64,000 bases of DNA from Streptomyces sp. TRM68367 (GCF_014495685.1 NZ_JACTVI010000027.1:27410-91409), one strand, 5' to 3'; positions 25,701 through 33,199 are shown, numbered from the stretch's first letter. Notes: generated by a model not told the origin, from the letters alone. Numbers and translations are program-made.

Positions 25701-27417
25701 CCGCCTGCTGCGCGGCGTCCGATGAGGGGGCGAAGTCGTTGTCCCCCCTGTAGCCGGCGGTGACCATGTACGGGCTGTTGGCGGTGCTGGTGTAGGTGTG
25801 CGCCGCTGTTGCCAGACCGTCCACGACGACGACATTGACCGGGACGGTGCCGTCGCCGAAGTCGAACCAGACCGTCCCCGTGGGCGTGCCGGCTCCGGGG
25901 ACGACGGTCGCGACGGCCGCGGTGAACCTCACCCGCTCGCCGACGACGGGGAGCTCCGGCGAGGAACTCAGTGTGGTGGTCGTGGCCGGGTCGAGATAGG
26001 TGTAGACGCGACCGCTGGCGACGCCGCCCAGGGTGGTCACCACCACCGGGACCCTTATAGCCGGCCCGGGCGGAGCCGGGGGTGCGGGGGGCGCGGTGAG
26101 GACGAGCCGGGCGTCGGAGACGACGGTCGGGTACACGCTGGTGGTGCCGAGGCGTACTTCCTCGGTGGTGTACAGGCCGATGCCGGTGATGGTGAGGGTG
26201 TTGCCGCCTGCGTTCGGGCCGGCGGTGGGAGAGACGGTGCGGATTCTCGGGGGCTCGAGGTAGAAGTAGGTGCCGATGGAGTAGGAGGCACCTGCGATGG
26301 TGACGGTGACCGGGACGGCACCGCTGCCCGCGGGAGTGAGCGCGGTGATGATGGTGTCGTCCACGACCGTGAACGAGGTGGCGGGGCGGCCTCCGAAGCG
26401 GACCTGGGTGGCGTGGAGGAAGCCGCGTCCGGTGAGGATGACCGGGGTACCGCCTCCGCTGGGGCCCTGGTCGGGTGAGACGGCCACCGGGATGTTCAGC
26501 AGTCTGACGGTGTCGCTGCCGGTGTCGGCCACATAGATGTGGTGACTGTCGGGGGTGACGGCAAGTCCATCAGGATTGCTGAGACCGGCGACCGTGGAGG
26601 CGCGGGTGTTGGTGCCCAGGTTGATCGCAGTGAGCGAGCCGGAGCCGTCTTCGGTGACGTAGGCGAGGACGCCGCGGGGGCCCATGGCCACGCAGACGGG
26701 GGCGTTGAAGCCGCCGATGGTCTTGGCGACGGTGTATGTGGTGGTGTCCACCACGCTGACGGTGCCGCTGCCGTGGTCGGTGACGTACAGGCGCTGGCCG
26801 TCGGGGGTGACGGCCAGGCCGCGCGGCTGGGTGAAGCCGCCGATGGTGGCGATGACTGTGAGGGTGCCGGTGTTGACGACCGTGACGGTGCCGCCGCCGA
26901 AGTCGCTGACGTACGCGTGCGGAATGTCCGGTGAGAGCGCGATCTCGTACGGGGTACTGCCCACCTCAACGCTCGTCACGACTGTGCGCGTGGCCGTATC
27001 GAGCACGATCAGGGTGCCGGTGTCCTGGCTGACCACGTAGGCACGGGCAGCGTCAGTGGAGAAGGCGATACCGGCGGGGGCGGAGATGCCGCCGATCGTC
27101 GCGGTGACGGCGTTCGTGGCCGTGGCGATCACACTGACCGTCCCGGAACCGGCGTTGCCCACATACGCCTCGGCTCCGGTGGGGTCGACGGCGACTCCCC
27201 ACGGCCCTGATCCCACCGTGATGGTGGCGGTGGCGGTCCGCGTAGCGGTGTCGAGGGCGGTGACGGTGCCGGAGGCGAAGTTCGTCACGTAACCCGTCCG
27301 GCCGACGCGGCTGAGGGCGATACCGGTCGGGCCGTTGCCTACCGGGATGGCAGCGATCGGCACAGCGAGGGCCGTGGCGGCCACGGTACGCGTGTGCGGA
27401 AGCAGATCGACGGACAC
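22720..27417 (-). CDS. Giant leaderless YVTN beta-propeller / IPT-TIG / Ig-like repeat protein
   Basis: A 1565-residue protein. Residues about 15-310 form seven YVTN/NHL-type blades (NGPTGIALSRVGRTGYVTNF, QPRGLAVTPDGQRLYVTDHG). Two IPT/TIG domains follow (VSPDQGPSGGGTPVILTGRG; VSPTAGPNAGGNTLTITGIG), then eleven Ig-like (Big_3-type) repeats of about 99 residues with core PTGTVTFGFGDGT and ending AxHTVxxA. There is no signal peptide, membrane segment, lipobox or sorting motif at either end, which is unusual for this architecture. GTG at 27415-27417 is chosen because GAGAGGAAG precedes it. A start at 27480 would place a strong hairpin inside the gene. It is the second gene after a three-TIG protein. 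Ligand unknown; binding or scaffold roles are guesses. Confidence 0.85.
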   Translation of the reverse strand: MSVDLLPHTRTVAATALAVPIAAIPVGNGPTGIALSRVGRTGYVTNFASGTVTALDTATRTATATITVGSGPWGVAVDPTGAEAYVGNAGSGTVSVIATATNAVTATIGGISAPAGIAFSTDAARAYVVSQDTGTLIVLDTATRTVVTSVEVGSTPYEIALSPDIPHAYVSDFGGGTVTVVNTGTLTVIATIGGFTQPRGLAVTPDGQRLYVTDHGSGTVSVVDTTTYTVAKTIGGFNAPVCVAMGPRGVLAYVTEDGSGSLTAINLGTNTRASTVAGLSNPDGLAVTPDSHHIYVADTGSDTVRLLNIPVAVSPDQGPSGGGTPVILTGRGFLHATQVRFGGRPATSFTVVDDTIITALTPAGSGAVPVTVTIAGASYSIGTYFYLEPPRIRTVSPTAGPNAGGNTLTITGIGLYTTEEVRLGTTSVYPTVVSDARLVLTAPPAPPAPPGPAIRVPVVVTTLGGVASGRVYTYLDPATTTTLSSSPELPVVGERVRFTAAVATVVPGAGTPTGTVWFDFGDGTVPVNVVVVDGLATAAHTYTSTANSPYMVTAGYRGDNDFAPSSDAAQQAVAQAPTSTTVLSSPEPSSPDGPVSVTTRVIVAAPGTGRPTGTVTIDFGDGTPTVVQPLVDGLATVTHTYPASEATYTITAFYSGDTDYASSTDVHTHRVLANVRATTTSVASSPDASTAWQPVTFTATVAPVLPEAGTPTGTVTFDFGDGTPTVPVALADGVAVVSHTYTTATGSPYPVTAFYTSDNAELSSSVGYDTQTVNPAPTSTAVGSSAEPSLPGEPVTFTATVTPHAAGADAPAGTVSFDFGDGTARVAAPVEDGTAVITHAYATTVGSPYTVTAAYDGDADFAGSADTAAHTVDQASTSVAVASVPDPSVVGEPVAFTATVAPLAPGAGTPTGTVTFGFGDGTTSVTLPLTGAAATTDHTYTSATGSPYPVTVTYDGDTDFTGSTGAALHTVNRAFTTTAVASVPDPSVVGEPVAFTATVAPVTPGAGTPTGTVTFGFGDGTTPVTVLLTDGSATATHTYTGRSDGPEAVTATFDESVDFVPSTGAALHTVNRAFTTTAVASVPDPSVVGEPVAFTATVAPVTPGAGTPTGTVTFNFGDGTTPVAAPLAGGTATVTRPYTDRRDGPYTITATYSGDTRFADSTGTALHTVDRASTSTAVVSAPDPSVVGELVTFTATVTPAAPGAGTPTGTVTFGFGDGTTPVAATLADGTATVTHAYATRADSPYTITATYHESMAFAGSTGTDTHTVGQASTTTTLVSVPDPSVVGQPVTFTATVAPLAPGAGTPTGTVAFQFGDGTTSVTAPLAGGTATVTRPYTTRTGTPYTVNATYNASPDFAGSTGTDTHAVNRASTKTTVTSAPDPSVVGQPVTFTATVAPLAPGAGTPTGTVAFQFGDGTTSVTAPLASGTATVTRPYTARSSGLFTVTATYLGSTSFAGSSRTDPHTVDRALSTTTVVSSPDPSTPGQAMTVTATVTAVPPGAGTPTGSVTFAVANRSPVTSSLVNGSATTTVSTPLSVGTHSITATYIGSTDYTGSSGTDNHTVTP
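22740..25990 (-). repeat. Eleven tandem ~297-bp repeats encoding Ig-like domains
   Basis: The 3' two-thirds of the giant gene is a head-to-tail array with period 297 bp (99 codons). The three repeats nearest the propeller side are diverged and the central ones are nearly identical. A block of 159 bases is exact between 24077-24235 and 24374-24532, offset 297. Another pair about 23120-23270 and 23417-23567 differs at very few bases. This indicates recent unequal exchange or gene conversion. The array makes expansion and collapse likely and could also be a site of assembly error. Confidence 0.9.
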
Positions 27418-27450
27418 GGGCAGCTTCCTCTCCCAGGACGTAGGCCGGTG

Positions 27451-27487
27451 CCCGCCCGTGGCGCCGGCAAAGGCCGCCACGGGCGGG
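27451..27487 (-). terminator. 13-bp-stem hairpin between the TIG gene and the giant gene
   Basis: CCCGCCCGTGGCG (27451-27463) and CGCCACGGGCGGG (27475-27487) are exact reverse complements around an 11-base loop. It lies between the stop of the upstream TIG gene (27556) and the chosen start of the giant gene (27417), with 33 bases left before the GTG. It could be a terminator, an attenuator, or an mRNA-stabilising hairpin separating the expression levels of the two genes. No U-tract follows. Confidence 0.65.
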
Positions 27488-27555
27488 TATGTGAAGGGGG
27501 TGTCGGCGCTCGCTTGGAGGAGCGCAGGCGCGTGACCCCGTCACTTCCGGACGGA

Positions 27556-28302
27556 TCAGATGCCAGGGCCGGCGACGTAGGTGAACGCGCCGACCTCCGT
27601 GTCCGACCCTGCGGGGTTGGTCACGACCACGTCGGCCGCTCCCGCAGTCCCGGGCGGGGTGACGGCGGACAGCGTGGTGGTGTTGATCACCGAGAACGGC
27701 GCCGCGGTGCCGCCGAAGGTGACCGAGTCGGTGCTGTCGAGGTTGGTGCCGGTGATGGTCACCGCCGTACCCCCCGACGTCGGACCCGAGGTCGGGGTGA
27801 TGGCCCCGATCGCCGGGATGTCGACGTAGGTGTAGGCAAGACCGTTGTTCGTGCCCCCGGCGGTGGTGACGCTCACCGCCACCGGGCCGGCCGCCGCGCC
27901 CGCGGGCACTGTGACGCTCAGCGAGCTGTCGGAGTTCACCGTCGGCGTGGCGGTCACCCCGCCGAAGTCCACACTGGTCGCCGTGGACAGACCGGTGCCG
28001 CTGATGGTGATGCTGTTGCCGCCGGCCAGCGGCCCGGAGGACGTGTCCAGAGAGGACTTGAACGGGGCACCCACATAGAAGAACGGCACCGGGTTGCTGG
28101 TCCCGCCCGGAGTGGTCACGGTGACCCCGACCGTGCCGGTTCCCGACGGGGAGACGGCGGTGACCTGGGTCGGTGAGACCTGGGTGACGCTCGTCGCCGA
28201 CTTGCTGCCGAACTTCACCGCGCTGGTGCCGGACAGGTTCGTACCCGTGATGGTCACCAGCGTCCCACCGCCGGTTGAACCCTGATTGGGAGAAATAGGC
28301 AT
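27556..28302 (-). CDS. Leaderless protein of three IPT/TIG domains
   Basis: A 248-residue protein made almost entirely of three IPT/TIG Ig-like domains: MPISPNQGSTGGGTLVTITG near residues 1-80, the second near 85-165 (SGPLAGGNSITISGTGL), the third near 168-245 (ITPTSGPTSGGTAVTITGTN). Each has the GP..GG..VTITG entry and ends with YV. The ATG at 28300-28302 is 11 bases after GAGG. The hydrophobic residues readable upstream lack a ribosome site, and the fold begins at this ATG, so I infer no signal peptide. It precedes the giant propeller/Ig gene by 138 bases on the same strand. Its TIG domains resemble those of the giant protein, suggesting they work as a pair. Confidence 0.82.
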   Translation of the reverse strand: MPISPNQGSTGGGTLVTITGTNLSGTSAVKFGSKSATSVTQVSPTQVTAVSPSGTGTVGVTVTTPGGTSNPVPFFYVGAPFKSSLDTSSGPLAGGNSITISGTGLSTATSVDFGGVTATPTVNSDSSLSVTVPAGAAAGPVAVSVTTAGGTNNGLAYTYVDIPAIGAITPTSGPTSGGTAVTITGTNLDSTDSVTFGGTAAPFSVINTTTLSAVTPPGTAGAADVVVTNPAGSDTEVGAFTYVAGPGI

Positions 28303-29233
28303 GGCAGTTTTTTCCTCGCTTCTCACAGGGGACATGACGAGGAACCAGCAGGACCAGCCAGCACCTGCCGCAACAGGCAAGAGCAAGACCGCAAACGGGC
28401 AAGCGCAGCAGCCCTCTGCCATCTCCTGTGGGCACGGGAAAAACCGGCAACGGCTGCCTTCTGGAACGCTCTCCCGGCGCGGGATGGGCAGCCCGCCGGT
28501 TCACACTCTCAGTGACCCACACCTCCAACTGAGTGACAAGGCACCATCACACCGAATCACCCGAATGGAGTAAGTCCAGCAGTATGCGCAGCATGCGGCC
28601 GGATGAGGAAAATCGAGGTCAGCGCCCCGAGAAGCCACCTGACGGACGAAAGCAGATCACTTTCAACGATCACAATGGCAAGTAGTTACGGTAGCTGCCC
28701 CCAGACACTGCGTCACACATGGGAGAAGCCGGCCAAAGCTGAGGCTCAACGGTGGATCCACCGCACCTCCGAGTAGGCCCACTCGGGCTTCGGGTGCGGT
28801 ACCTGAGGCAGTGGGAGTGCACAGTCGGCCTGCATCGGCATGGACTACGGGCAGCTGTGACCTCTGTCCACAACTTCGGCTCCACGGCCAGCCCGCCGGG
28901 TAGCGCCCACCAGGCTTCGGCGAGCATCGGCGGGAGTGGAGGATTCAGCACCACGCCACCACATCCAGGCGGTGCTTGCCCGGCCCGCGCGCTGGGCACA
29001 CACCGAACGCATCAGCGCCTGCGCGGACGCCGACAACCGTGCTTGCTTCCCTGCATACTGGTGCAGAGGCAGTGTTCCGGTAGTGTGCTATTCAGCGGCT
29101 CTGAGGACTGCTTGACCTGGTCTGAGGCCGGTGCCGTGCACGAGGCCGCCGGGTAGCGGGATGCGGCCAGCCGCGTAATCGCACGCGATAAACCCGGCGA
29201 CGTCGGCGATCACCCCCGGGATACTGGTCGCCC
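28303..29233. other. Long intergenic region upstream of the TIG pair
   Basis: About 930 bases without a convincing gene. The part next to the TIG gene (28303-28620) is AT-richer with A-rich runs and probably carries the promoter. Further right, two diverged minus-strand stretches about 130 bases apart (near 28735-28760 and 28865-28890) would read TVEPQLWP and AVEPKLWT, suggesting an old duplication. No RNA gene is visible. Confidence 0.35.
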
Positions 29234-29980
29234 ATGGATGAGGTCAAAGTCGTCGTCGCCCATTCCGAGCGTGCGACTCTGCGCGTCGGCGACGTGTTCC
29301 TGAAGGTGGACGCCGATCAGGCGCGCATCGACGTCGAGGTCGAGGCGATGTCCCTCGCGCCGGTCCCGACCCCGGAGGTCCTGTGGCGCAAGCCGCCCGT
29401 GCTCGCCCTCGCCGCACTCCCGGGGACGACGCTTGGGCGCCTCGGCGGGCCGTCGACCGGGTCGCCGGCCGGGTGGGCCGCTGCGGGCGCCGCCATCCGG
29501 AAGCTGCACGACGCGCCGCTGCCGCCCCGGCCGGGCCGGGCCGGCCGGAGCATCGCCGCGCTGGCGACGGAACTCGACGACGAGTGCGAGTTGCTCGTGA
29601 CGAACGGCATCCTGCCCGCCGACCTGGTCACCCGCAACCGCCTGGTCGCCGAGGCCGCGCTCCGGCCGTGGACTCCGTCGTTCACGCACGGCGACCTGCA
29701 GATCGCGCACGTCTTCGTCGACGGCGACGAGGTCACGGGCATCATCGACTGGTCCGAGGCGGGCCAGGGTGATGCCCGGTACGACCTCGCCACCTTCACG
29801 CTCGGACACGAGGAGCACCTTGACGACGTCATCGCCGGCTACGGCACTGACATCGACCTCGATGTGATCCACGCGTGGTGGTCGTTGCGAAGCCTGCTGG
29901 CGGTTCGCTGGCTGGTCGAGCACGGTTTCGACCCGTTCGCGCCGGGTTGCGAGGTCGACGTGCTGCGATCCCGGATGTGA
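29234..29980 (+). CDS. Aminoglycoside-phosphotransferase-family kinase
   Basis: A 248-residue APH-fold kinase. The N-lobe has VGDVFLKVDAD (ATP-binding Lys). The Brenner-type catalytic loop FTHGDLQIAHVF (HGD at about residues 154-156) and the metal-binding IIDWSEAGQGDARYDLA (Asp at about 175) are intact. Streptomyces carries many APH-like kinases of unknown substrate, some of which modify antibiotics. Resistance is possible but unproven. The ATG at 29234 has CCCCCGGGATACTGGTCGCCC before it, a weak ribosome site. A 34-base piece of its coding region recurs downstream at 30076. Confidence 0.85.
   Translation: MDEVKVVVAHSERATLRVGDVFLKVDADQARIDVEVEAMSLAPVPTPEVLWRKPPVLALAALPGTTLGRLGGPSTGSPAGWAAAGAAIRKLHDAPLPPRPGRAGRSIAALATELDDECELLVTNGILPADLVTRNRLVAEAALRPWTPSFTHGDLQIAHVFVDGDEVTGIIDWSEAGQGDARYDLATFTLGHEEHLDDVIAGYGTDIDLDVIHAWWSLRSLLAVRWLVEHGFDPFAPGCEVDVLRSRM
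29382..29415 (+). repeat. 34-bp duplication, copy 1 (inside the phosphotransferase gene)
   Basis: The 34 bases beginning TGTGGCGCAAGCC and ending CTCGCCGC occur identically at 30076-30109, 694 bases away in direct orientation. Here they code for residues near WRKPPVLALAA of the kinase. Confidence 0.9.
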
Positions 29981-30075
29981 GGCTGTGCGGGCCCTACTGC
30001 TACGACATTTTGTTCTGAGTCGTGAGAGCCGCGAGGTAGTCGGCCCAGCTGTCCTGGGCCAAAGCCGCCCACTGA

Positions 30076-30109
30076 TGTGGCGCAAGCCGCCCGTGCTCGC
30101 CCTCGCCGC
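30076..30109 (+). repeat. 34-bp duplication, copy 2 (breakpoint of the zinc-ribbon relic)
   Basis: Exact second copy of the kinase segment at 29382-29415. It sits precisely where the minus-strand zinc-ribbon frame stops matching its family (after IGRSGEGE), so it marks a recombination junction. Confidence 0.9.
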
Positions 30110-30899
30110 TGCGACCGATCAGTACGCGGGTGACGCCGCAGAGGGCACAGGGCTCCGGGTTGCGTCGACGCCTGTTGTAGCAGGGCGAGCAGAGGGGGCC
30201 GACCGGCCATGTGGTGACGGTGGCCTTCTTGTTGCGGCCGCAGTCGACGCATCGGTGCGTAGGCCGGGGGCGGCATGGGTCGCAGAGGAAGACTCCGCCG
30301 GCTCTGCTGCTGCGCGCGCCGTCGCGGAAGCGTCCGCAGGCGGCGCAAATCCCCTCGAACCTGTAGCAGTTGTCGCAGACGCCCGGCTCGCCGTCCTCGC
30401 TTGGCGAGTCGCCGGATTTGGCCGCACTTGCCGCAGAGCTTGGCCGGGGCGACGTAACAGCGGCGGCAGACCGGCCCCTCGGCGGAGTTTGACTGCACGG
30501 GGCCCACGGTCTTGCAGCGGACCCTGGTCCGTGAACCCGGCGCAGAGGCGACACAGGGGGACCCTGGCCCCGTCCCTGAGCCGCATCCGGTAGGTGCCGA
30601 GGCGCCCGCAGTCGGCGCAGGGCCCGATGAACCGGTGGCGGCTCTCGTAGCAGGAGCGGCAGACCGCTCCTTCCTCCTCTGTCCGGGTGACGATGTGACC
30701 GTCCTTCCCGCAGTACGAGCACGGGTGCAGTTCGGTCCGGGAGACGCACCAGTCGCATGCGCGGCCTTGCGGAGTGACACGGGGAACCTTGCGCCCTGCG
30801 CGGCCGCAGATCACGCAGGCGAGCTGGGTGACGGCATCGCCGTGCCCGGCCGGTGCACTGCAGGATGTCGCAGAGCGCCGCGAGGGTGTCCATGCTCAT
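30110..30899 (-). pseudogene. Decayed XRE regulator fragment fused to a zinc-ribbon recombinase N-terminus
   Basis: Reading leftward from 30899, MSMDTLAALCDILQCT is the end of an XRE/HTH_26-type regulator. It runs into a Cys-rich zinc-ribbon protein that needs three frames: CGRAGRKVPRVTPQGRACDW with CSYCGKDGHIV and CADCGRLGTY; then AEGPVCRRCYVAPAKLCGKC; then VCDNCYRFEGICAACGRFRD, CVDCGRNKKATVTTWP and CALCGVTRVLIG. Repeated CxxC pairs identify the family found at the N-terminus of large Streptomyces site-specific recombinases. At least two frameshifts plus truncation at the 34-bp duplication make it non-functional. Confidence 0.75.
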
Positions 30900-31338
30900 C
30901 CGCTGAGTGGTTCAAGGTGTCGGTGACCCAGTCCATTTCCGGGATCAGCAGCACCGTTCGCCGCTTCGGCGGCGCCCCCTTGCTCGACTTGCCGAACCGC
31001 ACCATGACGCTGCCGTACTTGCCGTACTGGGGCGCCTTGTGGTTCCGGCGCAGGTCGACGAGGTCGACCTTGGACGACTCCGTCCGTCGGGTGCCGTAGG
31101 CGTAGACGGTCTTGAGTACGGCCGCGTCACGCAGGGCGGCCAAGGCTCCTTTGCGGCCCTGGCCGCGTATTCGGCCCGCCCGGGCGTTAGGGGTGGGCGA
31201 GGCAGCAGTCCGCGCGCCGGTGAACGGGTCCCGTCGGACGTCCTCCATTAGCTTGGTGATCCGCGCAAGCATCCTGCGATCGCTCTTGAGCCAGGACGTG
31301 TAGTCCTCGCAGCCCTGATCCTCGAAGACGAGCCTCAC
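30811..31338 (-). pseudogene. Chimera of YoeB toxin N-terminus and tyrosine-recombinase fragment
   Basis: An open frame of 175 codons joining two unrelated families. Residues 1-41 (MRLVFEDQGCEDYTSWLKSD, ITKLMEDVRRDPFTG) are the N-terminal half of a Txe/YoeB ribosome-dependent RNase toxin, lacking the C-terminal catalytic His/Tyr. From about residue 60 the sequence is an integrase piece with box-I arginine (LKTVYAYGTRRTESSKVDL, YGSVMVRFGKSSKGAPPKRR). It breaks off at WVTDTLNH, where the XRE fragment on the same strand begins. The remaining tail is out-of-frame XRE sequence. Its GTG overlaps the TGA of the antitoxin relic. Confidence 0.75.
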
Positions 31339-31424
31339 GCAGCACCCTCACGTGCGGCATCCGGCAGGTACGAGCCTTCACGCAGCGCTGCACAATCCTC
31401 GGCGGAGATGAGTACGGCATTGTC
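31335..31424 (-). pseudogene. YefM-type antitoxin remnant
   Basis: The last 29 codons of the open frame (NAVLISAEDCAALREGSYLP, then DAAREGAA and stop) match the middle of YefM/Phd antitoxins (AVLMSEADYEALRETAYLL). The stop overlaps the toxin start as GTGA, the translational coupling of intact yefM-yoeB operons. The DNA-binding N-terminus and most of the toxin-binding tail are lost. Confidence 0.6.
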
Positions 31425-31619
31425 CCAGCAGCGGAACAGCAAGGGGTCAACCCCGGAGAAACCGACCCCTTGCCACCAGCGGAAACACCCCTCTGGGAGA
31501 TCCAAGCCAGCACAGCACCAGCACCGGCGGCAGCCCCGGTCCGCACAGCCGCCGGCCAAGGACGGTGCACCGCCGACGATCTCGTGGCCCGGGCCTTGCC
31601 GAGTCGCTACGGTTGAGCC

Positions 31620-32201
31620 ATGACAGCTCTGCCCGACTGGATGCGCCCGCCGCGAGAGGAGGGCTGGTTCGCGGACGACTTGGACCGCCTCCCCGAGGCG
31701 CCTCGCCACACCGAGCTGATCGACGGAGCCCTCGTTTTCATGATGTCGCCGCAGAGGTGGTGGCACGGCCACCTCGTCACCATGCTCACCGTCGCCCTCA
31801 TGGAGCAGGCGCCCGGCGATGTCAGGGTCGGCCGTGGGATGACCATAAAGCTCGACGAGCGAAACCGGCCCGAACCGGATCTGCTGTTGACGACGGCCGA
31901 TTACGACGGAGACCGCACCTGGTTCGCGCCGGACGAAGTGCGACTCGTCATCGAGGTCGTCTCACCCGAGTCCGCGCACCGGGACCGCACGGTCAAGCTG
32001 CGCAAGTACGCGGAGGCCGGCATCCCGCACTACTGGTGCATCGAGGACGAAGGCGGGGCCCCTGTCGTCCACGTCTACGAACTCGACGAACCGGCCGGCG
32101 CCTACGCGCCCGCCGGCATCTTCCGAGGCACTCTGAAGCGCCCAGTGCCTTTCGAGATCAGCCTGAATCTCGACAAGCTCACCCCGCCGCGGGGCAATTA
32201 G
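31620..32201 (+). CDS. Uma2-family (DUF820) PD-(D/E)xK nuclease-like protein
   Basis: A complete 193-residue Uma2 protein. The restriction-endonuclease-like core shows HTELIDGALVFMMSPQRWWHG, the acidic RPEPDLLL strand, and VRLVIEVVSPESAHRDRTVK with KLRKYAEAGIPHYWCIED. Together these give the D...E-x-V...K arrangement of the PD-(D/E)xK fold. The family is very common in Streptomyces and cyanobacteria and its biological role is unsettled. ATG at 31620 follows CGGTTGAGCC. It is the only intact gene between 30 and 33 kb. Confidence 0.85.
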   Translation: MTALPDWMRPPREEGWFADDLDRLPEAPRHTELIDGALVFMMSPQRWWHGHLVTMLTVALMEQAPGDVRVGRGMTIKLDERNRPEPDLLLTTADYDGDRTWFAPDEVRLVIEVVSPESAHRDRTVKLRKYAEAGIPHYWCIEDEGGAPVVHVYELDEPAGAYAPAGIFRGTLKRPVPFEISLNLDKLTPPRGN

Positions 32202-32204
32202 TGC

Positions 32205-32360
32205 CCCGACAGGCAACGTTTGCCCGTCAAGGAGCGGCGTCCGGTGCGTGCTCTCGGCGTGCCGGCCGGAAGTCCTCGTGCTGGATGTACTTGGGCTTTC
32301 GGCCGGTGCGGCGAGAGGGCGTGCCGGGCGCCGCGACGGGGCGAAACGTTGCCTGCCGGG
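32205..32360. repeat. Short element bounded by inverted 12-mers
   Basis: CAGGCAACGTTT (32211-32222) and its exact reverse complement AAACGTTGCCTG (32344-32355) flank about 120 bases. The outer bases CCCCGA and CCGGG are nearly symmetrical too, giving imperfect arms of 17-18 bases. The interior has no complete gene; the minus strand reads RRTGRKPKYIQHEDFRPARR, which looks like a protein tail. It could be a MITE-like element or paired recombinase arm sites. No target duplication is certain. Confidence 0.5.
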
Positions 32361-32419
32361 ACCTAGGATACGGGGAAGATAGACACCGCTCGGCTGCAGT
32401 GGGTGCTCTCCCGCCTTCA

Positions 32420-32575
32420 GGTCCAGGCGTCACCCAGGCGGACAGCCTCACCGCGGTGCAGCTGCTGAGCGACGCCGGCGGCCTGCACGGCCACAAATAC
32501 GCCATCGATGCTCTCGTCGTCGCGATGGCGCTCCGCTCCCCAGCGCCCGTGCTTGTTCTGACCTCGGCGTTTACC
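32420..32575 (+). pseudogene. PIN-domain (VapC-like) toxin C-terminal remnant
   Basis: One frame reads SLTAVQLLSDAGGLHGHKYA, then IDALVVAMALRSPAPVLVLT. This matches the end of Streptomyces PIN toxins (AG-LHGHKYAIDATVA-x2-A-L), including the third catalytic Asp (AID). The first two acidic motifs and the N-terminus are absent, and the frame then runs into antisense of a regulator relic. Confidence 0.6.
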
Positions 32576-33136
32576 CCTTTGGACGAAGCGGGCAGCAGAT
32601 CGCGCCGACGACGCCCAGGGTCACGGGACTCCCCCCGCGCGAGGCCGCATCGAGGCCGACGAGCAGCTCGGCGACCCGGCGGCGGTAGGTGCGCAGCGAC
32701 ATGCCCAGTTCCCGTGCGGCCGCCTCGTCGGTGGCGCCGGAGCCCAGAGCGCGCAGGACTTCGACGGTCCGGTCGTCGATGCGGGGCCGTCGCGAATCGA
32801 GGACGGCGGACAGGTCCGCTGCGCTCTGCCAAGCGGCTTCGAACCACGGTTCCCTGCGGAAGCGGGGCCGGGGCGGTCCGCACCTGGAAGCCATGGGCGA
32901 CCATCTCCCGCAGGGCCTCCCGGTCACGCCCGTCGGCGAGAGCTGCGGGGCTGTACAGCTTCCGTGCCCGGGGCGCACCGCCGCGACGCGCGTGGTCGGC
33001 GGGCGGCCTCGCGGGCTCCGGGCCAGGTGTCGAGGTCGTGGGCGATGTGGACCCATTCCGCGTCGTCCGCCTGTGTCAGGGGCTTGATCCGAGCCCAGAA
33101 CTCGACCTCGCCGCGGAGCTCCATGACCTGTGGCAT
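32571..33136 (-). pseudogene. Frameshifted LuxR-type (helix-turn-helix) regulator
   Basis: The beginning (33136 leftward) reads MPQVMELRGEVEFWARIKPL and DDAEWVHIAHDLDTWPGARE. A second frame gives MVAHGFQVRTAPAPLP. A third gives PWFEAAWQSAADLSAVLDSR and a C-terminal LuxR-like HTH, DDRTVEVLRALGSGATDEAA and ELGMSLRTYRRRVAELLVGLD. All are on the minus strand in consistent order. The end (AGVRAG-type tail) is replaced by unrelated residues. Two or more frameshifts make it inactive. Confidence 0.6.
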
Positions 33137-33199
33137 ACCTCAACTGAGCCGTTGGCGCAAAGTGCCACGCTCTCGTTGGAGGGATAGGGGCGCTGCAGG

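Noticed and set aside
23026..25725. Plus-strand frames across the Ig repeats (Val/Gly-rich)
   Set aside because: They repeat with the same 297-base period as the minus gene and are mirror readings of the repeat array, not separate genes. They also gave the impression of a CRISPR-like periodicity, which was rejected because units are 297 bases and coding.
28670..28999. 109-codon minus-strand frame with VEPKLW/VEPQLW motif pair
   Set aside because: No ribosome site, no recognisable domain, Cys/Arg/Pro-rich composition. Reported only as part of the intergenic region.
29839..30780. 313-codon minus-strand open frame
   Set aside because: Only short internal stretches match the zinc-ribbon family; the rest belongs to frame-shifted or antisense sequence. 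Treated as part of the pseudogene.
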